Positions 33,648-43,242 are shown, numbered from the stretch's first letter. The stretch is 64,000 nucleotides of DNA from Bryobacterales bacterium (GCA_003166865.1 PMUP01000019.1:30330-94329), one strand, 5' to 3'. Notes: a model not told the origin generated them from the letters alone. Numbers and translations: made by a program.

Positions 33648-34025
33648 ATGCAGCTCCTATTTAAAGGCTTCAACCAGCGAGCGAATATCCGCAGCTACCG
33701 GTTTGACGGCGTGCTGCCCAGCGAGCGGCCGACCAAGCTCCGCAAGAATCTGGAATTCCTCCTAAACGTTGATATGACCGTGCTGGCCGAGAACCGCATC
33801 CGGGTTCAGGACGGCCCGTCCCTGTGTCTGCGCATCCTGCAGACTGCGTTAGCCACACCTGGAGCCGACACGATTCCTTTCGTGAGTTATACCGTAACCC
33901 GCGCCGAGATCGTGGCCTTTGCCACCGCCCGCAACGCAGTGGAGGAAGCCAAGGCGGGCCGGCGGAAGCATCGCCCAGCCTTCAAACCCACCACACCCGC
34001 GCAGTGGAAATGGCCGGGGCAGTAG
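33648..34025 (+). CDS. Hypothetical protein
   Basis: A 125-residue basic soluble protein starting at ATG 33648; the frame is open to 33609. No domain is recognised. Features are an N-terminal basic stretch (FKGFNQRANIRSYRFDGVL), a central strand/helix region (FLLNVDMTVLAENRIRVQDG) and a lysine/arginine-rich tail ending QWKWPGQ. It ends 2 bases before the stop of the convergent PQQ dehydrogenase gene. Confidence 0.6.
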   Translation: MQLLFKGFNQRANIRSYRFDGVLPSERPTKLRKNLEFLLNVDMTVLAENRIRVQDGPSLCLRILQTALATPGADTIPFVSYTVTRAEIVAFATARNAVEEAKAGRRKHRPAFKPTTPAQWKWPGQ

Positions 34026-34027
34026 CC

Positions 34028-35941
34028 CTACGGCAGCGCGAAAACGTTCAGCGTCAGCCCGGCAACGATAGCCACATACTGCTTGCCATCCTTGCCCTCG
34101 TAGGTCATCGGATCGGCATTCGCCGCCGCGTCCAGCTTGGCTGACCAAAGCTCCTTGCCGGTCTTCGAATCGATCGCGCGGAACCGATTGTCACTCACCG
34201 CTCCAATAAACACCAGCCCGCCCGCGGTTGCTGTTGGTCCCGCGAACCCTCCGGCCCGCCCGGTATTCTGCCGGTCCGGCCCAAAATCTTCGGTGATGCC
34301 CAGAGGAACCTGCCACGCAAACTCGCCGGTATTGGCATTGACCGCGGTCAACCGGCCCCAGGGTGGCTTCTGACACGGCCAGGTGCCCGCCGCGCGATCG
34401 CCCGGTTTTGCAGGCGCGCTGAAAGTATGAAATGGCCCCGGCGGATCATCCACCGCCGACCGCGTATATTCGAGCTTGGAACCATGCTCGTCGAAAGAAT
34501 ACTCGACACCGGGTCGTTTCTTCTCGGTCCAGCCGACTTGCCCCTGATCCTGCGTGTACACGAAAATGTACCCATCTTTCGGATCCACGGCCATGCCGCC
34601 CCAATTGGTGCCGCCCGTCGCGCCCGGGAAAATGATGCTCGACTTCGGCGGCTTGCCTTCTTCGTGGTACAGGAACGGCGTGAATGGACCCGCATTATAA
34701 AATCCGCCGCTTCTCTCCACCAGCGCTTTGCAGGCTGCGGCGTGCTCGGGCGTCGTGTCGGCGGCCGTCACCAGATCCTCCGGCTTGTAATCCATGCGCG
34801 CCAGCGGCGGCGGCTTTAGCGGGAACGGCTGCGTGGGCGAATACCACTCGCCCGGAACATCGCCCGCCGCTACTTTGCGCTCCTCCACGCCGAACACCGG
34901 CTTGCCGGTCTCGCGATTCAAGATGAACATCCATCCCGTTTTGCCGATGTCGGCGATGGCCGGAATTTTTTTGCCGTTCACATCGATGTCCACCAGCACC
35001 GCCGCGGGCGGATTATCGTAATCCCACAAGTCGTGATGGACCGTTTGGAAATACCACTTCATCTTTCCGGTCTCCGCGTCCACGGCCACTAAGCTGTTGC
35101 CGAAAAGATTCGCGCCCGGCCGATCGCCGCCGTAGTAATTGGAAGCGGGCCCATCGATGGTCATATAGAGGATCCCGCGTTGCGCGTCGGCCGTCATGGG
35201 CCAAGCCCAGATATTGGTTCCGGATCGGTCCTTCCAGCCATCGTTCAGCCAGGTCTCATGCCCCACTTCGCCCGGCCTGGGAACGGTGTGAAACTCCCAC
35301 AGCTTGGCGCCGGTGCGAGCGTCGTAAGCGCGGGTATCGCCGGGCGGGCCGGTGGGAACTTCGAGAACCGCCGCACCTACCGTAATCACGTTGCGAAACA
35401 CCGTGGGCACGCCCCCGTAGCCGATCACCATGTCGACTATGCCCTCTTTGCCGAAGCCCGGATCGAGCTTGCCGGTATTGGCGTTCAGCGCGATCAGATT
35501 GGGGCCGGCAGTAAACAGGATGCGGGGCGGATTCTGCTTGTCGCCGGGCCAGTAGGCCACGCCGCGTGTGGATAGCCGCGCGCCGCTGACCGTGTAGCTC
35601 CATACCTCCTTGCCGCTGACCGCATCCAGCGCCACCACGCGCGCCGACGCCGTGATGTACATGGTGCCGCTCACTACGATCGGCGTCGCCTCCGATCCTC
35701 CGCCTCCGAAGCGAGGCGCCTGCGCTTCACCCTTCAATGAATAGGTCCACGCTGACTTCAGGGTCGCGACGTTCTTGGTGTTGATTTGCGTGAGCAGCGA
35801 GTAGCGCGTGCTGGCCGAGTCATGATCGTAAGAAGGCCAGTCGCCCGCCGGCGCTTTCGCGTTCTGAGCCATTGCACTCGCCGCGATCAAACCCAATAAT
35901 GCGCAGCCGCTTAGAATCGTTTTTGGTGAAATTGTTCCCAT
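34028..35941 (-). CDS. PQQ-dependent dehydrogenase (quinoprotein), periplasmic
   Basis: An eight-bladed beta-propeller quinoprotein of 637 residues with a signal peptide (to about residue 25, ASAMA). It would oxidise an alcohol, sugar or aldehyde in the periplasm using PQQ. The mature N terminus (DWPSYDHDSASTRYSLLTQI) is the usual start of this family. Repeated W-docking and propeller blade motifs follow (GATGGTNWGGMAVDP, WQVPLGITEDFG, GKELWSAKLDAAANADPMTY). No cytochrome c domain is fused, and no PQQ biosynthesis gene is nearby. The substrate cannot be assigned. Confidence 0.9.
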   Translation of the reverse strand: MGTISPKTILSGCALLGLIAASAMAQNAKAPAGDWPSYDHDSASTRYSLLTQINTKNVATLKSAWTYSLKGEAQAPRFGGGGSEATPIVVSGTMYITASARVVALDAVSGKEVWSYTVSGARLSTRGVAYWPGDKQNPPRILFTAGPNLIALNANTGKLDPGFGKEGIVDMVIGYGGVPTVFRNVITVGAAVLEVPTGPPGDTRAYDARTGAKLWEFHTVPRPGEVGHETWLNDGWKDRSGTNIWAWPMTADAQRGILYMTIDGPASNYYGGDRPGANLFGNSLVAVDAETGKMKWYFQTVHHDLWDYDNPPAAVLVDIDVNGKKIPAIADIGKTGWMFILNRETGKPVFGVEERKVAAGDVPGEWYSPTQPFPLKPPPLARMDYKPEDLVTAADTTPEHAAACKALVERSGGFYNAGPFTPFLYHEEGKPPKSSIIFPGATGGTNWGGMAVDPKDGYIFVYTQDQGQVGWTEKKRPGVEYSFDEHGSKLEYTRSAVDDPPGPFHTFSAPAKPGDRAAGTWPCQKPPWGRLTAVNANTGEFAWQVPLGITEDFGPDRQNTGRAGGFAGPTATAGGLVFIGAVSDNRFRAIDSKTGKELWSAKLDAAANADPMTYEGKDGKQYVAIVAGLTLNVFALP

Positions 35942-36004
35942 CCGTTAGGCCATGCTATCACGTGCTGAAGAAGAGTATCAGTAGCGGGACAGGGTCAAAA
36001 GGCG

Positions 36005-37978
36005 TCACTGGTTCCTGGGACCGTAGTGCGGCAACGGGCGGTCCAATTCATACGCGCCCAGGTCCGGCGCACGGCCTGTGAAATCGTCCGTGATCGAAGG
36101 AAGCAAAATGCCCGCATCCACCGCGCGTGATCCTGCCTTCAGACGGAAATCGAAATCTTCCGGCCTATAGAGACGCTGGGGGTCCGATTTATCGGGAATG
36201 CTGACATTGACGAAGACATCGTAATCCACCAGGATGCTGTGCTGCTCTTGACGTGTCGACTGGCTGTATTCTTGGAGGGATTTGAATTTGCGCGTCACTT
36301 GCTGACCCTGATAGTCGGCTGCAACCTCGAACGGCGGCGAGTTCCATTCAAAGGCGTCCTCGACGTTTGGATTCGGGCGGAAGCCATTGTAATCCGACGT
36401 GGAGTAATTCGTGTACGTGCGCAAATTGAGGACCGGATCGCCGAAGCCGTCTCCCAATATCAGATTGTTCAAGAAGTGGACGTTGGACGCGGGCCCCATC
36501 AAGCGGCCTTGGCCGATGAAGGTATTCTGATAGACCAAAACGCCGGCGGGCGTGTCCACGAACTTCAAGGGACCGCCGGTGGTGGCGTCGTAAACAAGAT
36601 TCCGGTAAAAATAGAGCGGGCCGCCGAACGTCGGCTGCGCGCTGAATGCGCCCCCGGCCGAATTGAAGCAGCGATTCTCGAAAACCCGAATATTACGGGC
36701 CCCGCCGTCGGCTTCGATGCAGTTGTCGGCCATATTGGAAAAGTCATTGTTGTAGAAATCGATGGAAGCGGGCAGCCGGTCTTGGATCGCGTTCGGTGTA
36801 CCGTCAGGATCGCCATAAGTGGCAATGTCGATGCCGTCGTGCCAGTTGGCGACATAGTTGTAGGCGACGACGTGACCTTGGCCGTAGATCTTGACCGCGT
36901 ACTCTGATGTGATTGGAGCTGGATAACCGGGGAACTTCGCCCAGACCGCCGGCGTCCACCAGCTCTGAAGCTTGTTGGGATCGTGCCGCCCGATGAAAAC
37001 GTTGTCCGCGATGTAGACGTTCTTCGAACCTGACCACTCATCTTGCACCGCGCGGCCGATATTCTCGATCCGCGAATGCTTCAGCGTGAAGCCACTCGAC
37101 CCGGCAATATTCTTTAGCCCGAGCAGGAACGCCACATTGGTATTTCGAACCGTGATGCCCTCGAAATAGTTGTAGTTCCCCGCCATCAGATTAAAGAGAG
37201 TCTGGCAACCATCTCCATCGAAGATGACTTCGCCATCGCCCGCAGCCTTGATGACAATCGGTTTGTCGGGCGTCCCGCTCTGAGTCAAATAGTAAGTGCC
37301 ATCAAAGGGCGTGCCATAGGCGGGAACCGCCCGGTCGAAGCCGCCATAGATGAACCGGCTGTCCTTATAGAGCCCGGCGTGCACCAAAATGATATCGCCC
37401 GCCAGAACGCGCGGAGGCAGTGCGTTCGAATGGTCGGACTGGTCCGAACCCATATAGTAAGCGGCGAGCAAACCAATGAATGCGGGCTCTTGCTTGGCTC
37501 CCTTGTACCCAAACGGATACACGTGATAGACATGGCCGCCGGGGGCAGGCTGAGGCTCCTGGCGCGTGCGCGCGATCACGGTCTTTTCCGCTTTTCCCTT
37601 CACTCCGTCCGGATCGGACAGAGCGAAATGGCATTCGTATTCGGTGCCGGGCTCCAGATTCAGCAGGCTGCCGGCGAACATGTTGGGAGCTACGTAACTG
37701 TAGTAGTGACTGCCGCCCTCGCGCGCCACTCCACCCAGGACCTGTTCGTGCTGCAGGCGCAGAAGCGGCAGCCCCTCGCGCCACTGCTGCTCGCCTTTCT
37801 TGCGATAAGTGACGTCCACGCGCGCGTTGCGATTGTCGTCTCCTGAAATCTTCCACTCGAAACCGAGGGAGACCAAGGTCGGCGGATCGACTAAGAATTC
37901 GCCAGGAACTGTGTTCGTCTGAGCCGAGCACATCGCTGGAAGCAGCGCTGCGAATACCAGCGAGAGAAAGAATCGCAC
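36005..37978 (-). CDS. Exported right-handed beta-helix (pectate-lyase-like) protein
   Basis: A 657-residue protein with signal peptide MRFFLSLVFAALLPAMCSA. An N-terminal fibronectin-III-like segment (about 25-145, NLEPGTEYECHFALSD) precedes a long region of parallel beta-helix repeats (about 240-520: NYFEGITVRNTNVAFLLGL, KNVYIADNVFIGR, NIRVFENRCFNSAGGAF, NVHFLNNLILGDGF). A C-terminal DAGILLP...DLGAYE ending is common in this group. Such proteins bind or cleave polysaccharides, but catalytic residues cannot be assigned by eye. It is tail-to-head with a small membrane protein 9 bases away. Confidence 0.85.
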   Translation of the reverse strand: MRFFLSLVFAALLPAMCSAQTNTVPGEFLVDPPTLVSLGFEWKISGDDNRNARVDVTYRKKGEQQWREGLPLLRLQHEQVLGGVAREGGSHYYSYVAPNMFAGSLLNLEPGTEYECHFALSDPDGVKGKAEKTVIARTRQEPQPAPGGHVYHVYPFGYKGAKQEPAFIGLLAAYYMGSDQSDHSNALPPRVLAGDIILVHAGLYKDSRFIYGGFDRAVPAYGTPFDGTYYLTQSGTPDKPIVIKAAGDGEVIFDGDGCQTLFNLMAGNYNYFEGITVRNTNVAFLLGLKNIAGSSGFTLKHSRIENIGRAVQDEWSGSKNVYIADNVFIGRHDPNKLQSWWTPAVWAKFPGYPAPITSEYAVKIYGQGHVVAYNYVANWHDGIDIATYGDPDGTPNAIQDRLPASIDFYNNDFSNMADNCIEADGGARNIRVFENRCFNSAGGAFSAQPTFGGPLYFYRNLVYDATTGGPLKFVDTPAGVLVYQNTFIGQGRLMGPASNVHFLNNLILGDGFGDPVLNLRTYTNYSTSDYNGFRPNPNVEDAFEWNSPPFEVAADYQGQQVTRKFKSLQEYSQSTRQEQHSILVDYDVFVNVSIPDKSDPQRLYRPEDFDFRLKAGSRAVDAGILLPSITDDFTGRAPDLGAYELDRPLPHYGPRNQ

Positions 37979-37987
37979 GTGACCATT

Positions 37988-38446
37988 CTATTCGTCTGGT
38001 GGGGCACTTACAAAAAGCGAAACCGCGTGCTCACGCGCGCGGCTCAGTATCGCGCCCACGAACAGACTTCCAAACAGGAGGGCCTGAGTTACAGCACCGG
38101 TAACCAACGATTCCAGATAACGGGCATCCCCGAACGAATCCACCATCAATCGGAACAGCCATGGGATGTTGATGGCCGGAACGAGACCGAAATTCCAGAC
38201 CGCGAGCATCGCAGCAAAGACCAGTACCACGGGAACCGTGTCGGACCTGTTCCAGCGCCCAATCATCCAGCCTGTCGCGGCTAGCGCGACGCACTCGAAC
38301 GCCAACTGCGCGGTCGGAAGCCAGCTTGCGCCGAGCACCGGTGCGGTCCAACGAAGCAGTGGACGCTCTGCCAAATAGGTGACCGCGAATAGCGCGGCCC
38401 AGCCCAGCAGGATCGACCGCGCCGCAATCAACAGGCGATGGCGCAT
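37988..38446 (-). CDS. Small integral membrane protein, unknown function
   Basis: A 152-residue protein with four or more hydrophobic helices (about 8-25, 45-63, 70-90, 110-132). No motif is recognised. It is encoded just upstream of the beta-helix protein on the same strand and divergent from another small membrane protein at 38476. Confidence 0.65.
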   Translation of the reverse strand: MRHRLLIAARSILLGWAALFAVTYLAERPLLRWTAPVLGASWLPTAQLAFECVALAATGWMIGRWNRSDTVPVVLVFAAMLAVWNFGLVPAINIPWLFRLMVDSFGDARYLESLVTGAVTQALLFGSLFVGAILSRAREHAVSLFVSAPPDE

Positions 38447-38475
38447 GCTGGTCGTAATCTAGCAGGTACCATGGG

Positions 38476-38991
38476 ATGGTGGCGCGCGCGGCGAAACAAT
38501 CCTCGTCCTTCATTCTTATTCTCATTGGGCTCTTCAAACTGGTCAAAGCCCTTCTGCTGATCGCCGTCGGGATCGGGTCGATCAAGTTCTTGCACAAGGA
38601 TCTCGGCAGCACAATGATGCATTGGATACAGGTGCTGCGCGTCGATCCCGATAATCGATTCATTCACGGAACTCTGGTAAGGATCTTCCGCGTGACGCCG
38701 AAGCAATTGAAGGAGCTGAGCGTGGGCACCTTCCTATACGCGGGAGTGTTCTTGACGGAAGGTATGGGTCTGCTCCTTCGCAAGCATTGGGCGGAATATT
38801 TCACCATCATTTCAACCGGCTTGTTCATCCCGCTGGAGATCTACGAACTGGCGCGGCATTTTACGATCCTAAAGCTGGCGGTAACAGCGATCAACGTGCT
38901 GATTGTCTGGTACCTGGTGGCGCGCGTGCGGTCGCGCTCAAAAAGATCTTCGGGTAGTGTCGATTCTAGGCGCCGCCGTTCGACTATCTAG
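38476..38991 (+). CDS. DUF2127-type membrane protein
   Basis: A 171-residue protein with about four TM helices. Family-like features are the opening LIGLFKLVKALLLIAVGIG, an HWIQVLRVDPDN segment and GLFIPLEIYELARHFTILKL. The function of this family is not established. The C terminus is very basic. It precedes the YCII/ECF pair by 19 bases. Confidence 0.75.
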   Translation: MVARAAKQSSSFILILIGLFKLVKALLLIAVGIGSIKFLHKDLGSTMMHWIQVLRVDPDNRFIHGTLVRIFRVTPKQLKELSVGTFLYAGVFLTEGMGLLLRKHWAEYFTIISTGLFIPLEIYELARHFTILKLAVTAINVLIVWYLVARVRSRSKRSSGSVDSRRRRSTI

Positions 38992-39010
38992 CGAAAGGCC
39001 AAGGAGGCAT

Positions 39011-39364
39011 ATGGAGTACCTATTACTGATCTATGGAAACGAAGCTGACGTCGCTAAGATGAGCAAAGCGGACCAAGGCGCCATGTACCAGGAGTTTGGG
39101 AGCTTTACCCAGAGCATTCAGGAGTCGAAGAACTACGTCGGGGGTAACCAATTGCAGGACGTGGCGACTGCCAGCACCGTGCGCATGCGCGGCGGCAAAC
39201 GGCTGGTGACCGATGGTCCGTTTGCGGAGACCAGGGAGCAGCTCGGCGGATACTACCTGATCGAAGCCAAGGATTTGGACGAAGCGCTGGGGATTGCGGA
39301 GCGCATTCCTTCGGCGCGCTGGGGATCGATTGAAGTGAGGCCGTTGGTCAAGCGTCCGGGATGA
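39011..39364 (+). CDS. YCII/DGPF-domain protein
   Basis: A 117-residue dimeric alpha+beta barrel protein carrying the name-giving motif VTDGPFAET. The family knowledge is that DGPF proteins are encoded next to ECF42 sigma factors; their biochemical role is uncertain. A strong ribosome binding site (AAGGAGG) precedes ATG 39011. The stop overlaps the start of the sigma factor by 4 bases (ATGA), implying coupled translation. Confidence 0.9.
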   Translation: MEYLLLIYGNEADVAKMSKADQGAMYQEFGSFTQSIQESKNYVGGNQLQDVATASTVRMRGGKRLVTDGPFAETREQLGGYYLIEAKDLDEALGIAERIPSARWGSIEVRPLVKRPG

Positions 39365-40617
39365 ATCTGGAATCGCTCTATCGCGAGGAGTGGAGGCGCG
39401 TGCTGGCCACTACTGTGCGCTTGACGGGCGATTTCGATTTGTCCGAGGAAGCGGTGCAGGATGCGTTCGTGGCGGCGCTCGAACAGTGGCCGCGCGATGG
39501 AGCGCCCGCGAGCCCGTACGCGTGGCTGGTGTCCGCCGCCCGCAACCGCGTGGTGGATCAGCTTCGGCGGCGTGCACGTTTTGCCGAAAAACAGGGGGAA
39601 ATCGAACACCTCGCCGCGCTAAGCGAGCCCGAGATCGATCTGTCCGAGGCTGCCATGGTTGACGACCAACTGCGTCTGATTTTCACATGTTGCCATCCGG
39701 CATTGGCTGTGGAAGCGCAGGTAGCGCTCACGCTGCGGACCGTGTGCGGTCTCGCGACCGAAGAGATCGCGCGCGGTTTTCTGGTGCCGGTTGCGACCAT
39801 GGCGCAGCGCCTGGTGCGCGTGAAGCGCAAGATCCGGGACGCGCGCCTCCCGTTCGCAGTCCCGCCTAGAGACCAACTAGTCGAGCGGCTGGACGGCGTC
39901 ATGCTGGTGGTTTACCTGGTGTTCACCGAAGGCTATGCCGCGACGTCAGGTAAGGTCTGGATACGGAGCCAGCTCTGCGACGAAGCGATTCGGCTGGGAC
40001 GATTGCTCTGCGAGTTGATTCCGCGCAACCCGGAGCTGCGCGCTTTGCTGGCGCTGATGTTGCTGCACGATTCGCGGCGCATCGCGCGCGCAGGACCGGA
40101 CGAGGAAATCATCACGTTGGAAGAACAGAATCGCGAGCTCTGGGATAGGCGCGAGATCGCGGAAGGCGTTCCGCTATTGGAATCGGCTTTGCGTGAAGGC
40201 GCCACGGGCGAATACGCTTTGCAGGCGGCGATCGCGGCACTGCATGCTCGTGCGCCACGCGCGGAAGATACGGATTGGGCGCAGATCGCGCGCTTGTACG
40301 ACGCTTTGCTTCAGAAACAGCCATCGCCGGTGGTGGAATTGAATCGTGCCGCCGCCATCGCGATGGCGGAAGGTCCTTCGAGCGGGCTGGCATTGATCGA
40401 CGAGCTGGAAGCGAAAGGCGAACTGGCCGGATATCATTTGCTGCCGGCCGCGCGAGCGGATCTGTTGCGCCGCGATGGCCGCTGGAGGGAAGCGGCGGAA
40501 GCCTACCGGCAAGCTCTTGCCTTGGTGGCGAACGATCCCGAGCGACGCTATCTGAATCGCCGTTTGGCCGAAGTGGAAGGACTACAATCAGCAGGTGGGG
40601 CCAGCAATATTAATTGA
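39361..40617 (+). CDS. ECF-family RNA polymerase sigma factor (ECF42-like)
   Basis: A 418-residue sigma factor. Region 2 lies at about 5-75 (FDLSEEAVQDAFVAALEQWP, WLVSAARNRVVDQLRRRA) and region 4 at about 110-165 (LTLRTVCGLATEEIARGFLV). The remaining 230 residues are the long helical, TPR-like C-terminal extension typical of ECF42 members (PVVELNRAAAIAMAEG, AARADLLRRDGRWREAAEAY). No anti-sigma gene is present, as expected for this group, where the extension is thought to regulate activity. The target promoters are unknown. Confidence 0.93.
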   Translation: MNLESLYREEWRRVLATTVRLTGDFDLSEEAVQDAFVAALEQWPRDGAPASPYAWLVSAARNRVVDQLRRRARFAEKQGEIEHLAALSEPEIDLSEAAMVDDQLRLIFTCCHPALAVEAQVALTLRTVCGLATEEIARGFLVPVATMAQRLVRVKRKIRDARLPFAVPPRDQLVERLDGVMLVVYLVFTEGYAATSGKVWIRSQLCDEAIRLGRLLCELIPRNPELRALLALMLLHDSRRIARAGPDEEIITLEEQNRELWDRREIAEGVPLLESALREGATGEYALQAAIAALHARAPRAEDTDWAQIARLYDALLQKQPSPVVELNRAAAIAMAEGPSSGLALIDELEAKGELAGYHLLPAARADLLRRDGRWREAAEAYRQALALVANDPERRYLNRRLAEVEGLQSAGGASNIN

Positions 40618-41095
40618 GGAAATGCGGCAGGAAGATTGGCCCGCCGTGCGCGCGATTTACTTGGAAGGCATCGCCACTGGGAATGCGACCTTCGAGCAGA
40701 CCGCGCCGGAATGGGAGAAGTGGAACGCGGGTCATTTACTCGCGGCCAGGATCGTGGCTCGGTCCAATGGCACTGTCTTGGGGTGGGCTGCTCTAAGCGG
40801 CGTCTCGAGCCGATGCGTGTACGCAGGAGTGGCTGAAGTCAGCATCTACGTCGCGGAACGCGCGCGAGGACGCGGAGTCGGACGGCAACTGATGGCGCGG
40901 TTGGTCGCCGATTCGGAAGCCGAAGGCATGTGGACCCTGCAAGCCGGCACCTTCCCGGAGAACGTCGCCAGCGTCGCATTGCACGAACGCGCCGGATTCC
41001 GCATTGTCGGTAAGCGAGACCGGCTGGGACAAATGAACGGCCGCTGGCGCGACGTGGTATTGATGGAGCGCAGAAGCGCCGTGGCGGGCCGATAA
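40595..41095 (+). CDS. GNAT acetyltransferase, phosphinothricin-acetyltransferase-like
   Basis: A 166-residue GNAT. The block DWPAVRAIYLEGIATGNATFE at residues 14-34 is characteristic of the phosphinothricin/methionine-sulfoximine acetyltransferase group (shown here only as a family cue). The acetyl-CoA loop is RARGRGVGRQLM, followed by GTFPENVASVALHERAGFR. GTG 40595 is preferred because family members have a strand before the EEM segment; ATG 40622 is the alternative. The gene overlaps the sigma factor by 23 bases. Confidence 0.87.
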   Translation: MGPAILIEEMRQEDWPAVRAIYLEGIATGNATFEQTAPEWEKWNAGHLLAARIVARSNGTVLGWAALSGVSSRCVYAGVAEVSIYVAERARGRGVGRQLMARLVADSEAEGMWTLQAGTFPENVASVALHERAGFRIVGKRDRLGQMNGRWRDVVLMERRSAVAGR

Positions 41096-41112
41096 GATTG
41101 GCCGCGGCCACT

Positions 41113-41889
41113 CTAAACGCCTATCTCGACCAGAAGGCCGGCATTGTCGAAACCTTCGGATTCGAAACCACCGTGGGAGTTAGGGTATCCGAGCTGATTT
41201 GAAATGATCCTGGTTCTACCGATCGTCTGATCGTCGCATTCATGCGTGTGGCCGTACACTCACAAGGCCGGCTGGCGGTCTTCGATGACCTTCTCCATGT
41301 CCAGAGAATTAAATGCGGGCCAGAGCGGGCTGCCCTTGAATTTCGTGTTGGGATTGATGACAGGCGCGGTGTGGCTGATAACCACGCGCGGACCCCTTAA
41401 GTCCTGATCGAACCAAGAGAACAACTTTGCCACGAACGTTTGATGCAGTGCAACGGAATCGGCCGGCCTAAAAGGCGTTTGGTCCGGGTTCTGTATTAGC
41501 CGGAAATCGTTCATTTGAGTTCGGGCGGTGTGCATGGCAAGCTGGTCCGCCCCATCGAAATCGGTCCACATCGTACCGCCGAAGAAATTGATGCGATCGA
41601 TGCTGACCGCTTCATCGAGCAGCAGCGTCACATGCGGATGGCTGCCGTCCAGCCATGCCCTGAACTTGTGGTCCTCGTGGCTCATCGGGCTCCGCGTGTA
41701 GTATTCGTGGTTTCCTGTGACATACAGGACGGGCTTTTTCCATCTCTGCAGAATCTGATCGAGCGGGCCGTAATCGGCGAGCGTGATGATGTCGCCCGCC
41801 AGGATCATGACATCTCCGTTGGCCTTTTCCGGCAGCGTCCAGCCGGAACCAAATTCGAGATGCAAATCGCTGTAGGTGACTATTTTCAA
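41113..41889 (-). pseudogene. Calcineurin-type metallophosphoesterase interrupted by an in-frame TGA
   Basis: Codons 1-209 (from TTG 41889) encode the N-terminal metal motifs of a metallophosphoesterase: YSDLHLEF (DxH), LAGDI (GD) and TGNHEYY (GNHE), then ISHTAP. A TGA at 41260-41262 stops translation immediately before the essential GHTH motif. The same frame continues for 48 codons, VYGHTHECDDQTIGRTRIIS and onward to TAG 41113-41115. In relatives the position of the stop is usually Trp (LWIHGHTH), so TGG-to-TGA is the likely change. The truncated 209-residue product would lack metal ligands. A sequencing error is the alternative. Confidence 0.8.
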
Positions 41890-41904
41890 CCCCAGGCCGT
41901 GTTA

Positions 41905-43158
41905 CTAAGTGGTTGCGGGTGCCGACTTCATGCTGCGCTGCCGCTTAGTCTCCAGATTCGGGAGGAATCCCGTGAGTAACCCGATCGCCGGCAGGAAAGA
42001 GCAGACCTTGTAGACGAAGGCGATGCTGGTGTGGTCGGCCAAATTGCCAAGCAGCGCCGCGCCCACGCCTGCCATCCCAAACGCCAATCCGAAGAACAGG
42101 CCGGAGACCATTCCGATCTTGCCCGGCATCAGTTCCTGCGCGTAGACCAGGATCGCGGAGAACGCTGACGCCAGTATCACGCCGATGATGATGCTCAGAA
42201 TGCTGGTCCAGAAAAGATTCGCGTATGGCAATGCCAGCGTGAATGGCAACACACCGAGGATCGAACACCAGATGACGTACTTGCGGCCGATACGATCGCC
42301 GATGGGACCGCCGATGATGGTCCCCGCCGCAATAGCGCCCGCGAACATGAACAAGTGAATCTGAGCGCTGCGCACGGGCAGATGGAACTTACTCATCAGA
42401 AAGAACGTGTAGTAGCTGTTGAGGCTCGACAGATAGAAGAACTTCGAGAACATGAGTGCGATCAAGACCGTAAGCGACAGGTAGACTTTGCGTGGTGTTA
42501 AAAGGGGATGATATTCGGTGTGCCCGGCGCGCAATTTTCGCACCTGCGGCCTGTTCCTCTTCGACCAGGTACCGACTCGCGCCAGCACGATGATCCCAAG
42601 CAGAGCGACCGCCGAAAACCACGCAAGGCTACTCTGGCCGTGGGGCAGGACGATGAAGGCCGCGAGCAGCGGGCCTAGCGACGATCCGGCGTTGCCACCC
42701 ACTTGAAACAGCGCTTGTGCGAAGCCGTGGTGTCCTCCTGAAACCATGCGGACCACGCGGGAGGACTCCGGGTGAAACACCGCGGAGCCGACGCCCACCA
42801 GCGCAGCGCCCATCAGAAGCGTGGGGTAGGTGGTTACGCGCGAGAGCGCCACCAAGCCGATAAGCGTGAAGCCCATGCCAATCGCGAGCGAATACGGCCG
42901 GGGATGGCGATCGTTGAAGTGGCCGATGAGCGGCTGTAGCAGGGACGCGGTGATTTGATAGGTCAGCGTGATCATCCCGATCTGCCCGAAGTCGAGATGG
43001 AAAGAAGCCTTCAGCAGAGGATAAATCGCCGGGATCAGCGATTGAACCATGTCGTTCAAGAAGTGGCAAAAGGCGGCCGCGAGCAGAATCGAGAAAACCA
43101 GTTTCTCGGCGACATGTTTCGGCGCTTCGGTCTGAACGGGACTGGCGGTGGACTGCAT
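41905..43158 (-). CDS. MFS transporter, fosmidomycin-resistance (Fsr) type
   Basis: A 417-residue inner-membrane antiporter with about 12 TM helices. Family cues are AAAFCHFLNDMVQSLIPAIY near the N terminus, TYQITASLLQPLIGHFNDRH, AVFHPESSRVVRMVSGGHHG and GGPIGDRIGRKYVIW. ATG 43158 gives the standard N terminus; the longer open frame upstream is not coding-like. It probably expels small polar drugs or metabolites; the true substrate is unknown. It begins 15 bases beyond the metallophosphoesterase gene and is divergent from the Ser/Thr kinase. Confidence 0.9.
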   Translation of the reverse strand: MQSTASPVQTEAPKHVAEKLVFSILLAAAFCHFLNDMVQSLIPAIYPLLKASFHLDFGQIGMITLTYQITASLLQPLIGHFNDRHPRPYSLAIGMGFTLIGLVALSRVTTYPTLLMGAALVGVGSAVFHPESSRVVRMVSGGHHGFAQALFQVGGNAGSSLGPLLAAFIVLPHGQSSLAWFSAVALLGIIVLARVGTWSKRNRPQVRKLRAGHTEYHPLLTPRKVYLSLTVLIALMFSKFFYLSSLNSYYTFFLMSKFHLPVRSAQIHLFMFAGAIAAGTIIGGPIGDRIGRKYVIWCSILGVLPFTLALPYANLFWTSILSIIIGVILASAFSAILVYAQELMPGKIGMVSGLFFGLAFGMAGVGAALLGNLADHTSIAFVYKVCSFLPAIGLLTGFLPNLETKRQRSMKSAPATT

Positions 43159-43242
43159 GGAAACTACTAGAGTAACGTCTTTGGGCCGGTCTCTGCTGGC
43201 CGGGCGAATGTTATTATACTTGGGAATTGTGGAGCACCCAGC

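Noticed and set aside
41098..41202. Short plus-strand open frame after the second acetyltransferase
   Set aside because: About 34 codons only; the same bases encode the conserved C-terminal part of the interrupted metallophosphoesterase on the other strand.
31201..41262. Genetic code change with TGA read as tryptophan
   Set aside because: TGA ends several intact, overlapping genes here (for example def and csm4), so it is a normal stop codon.
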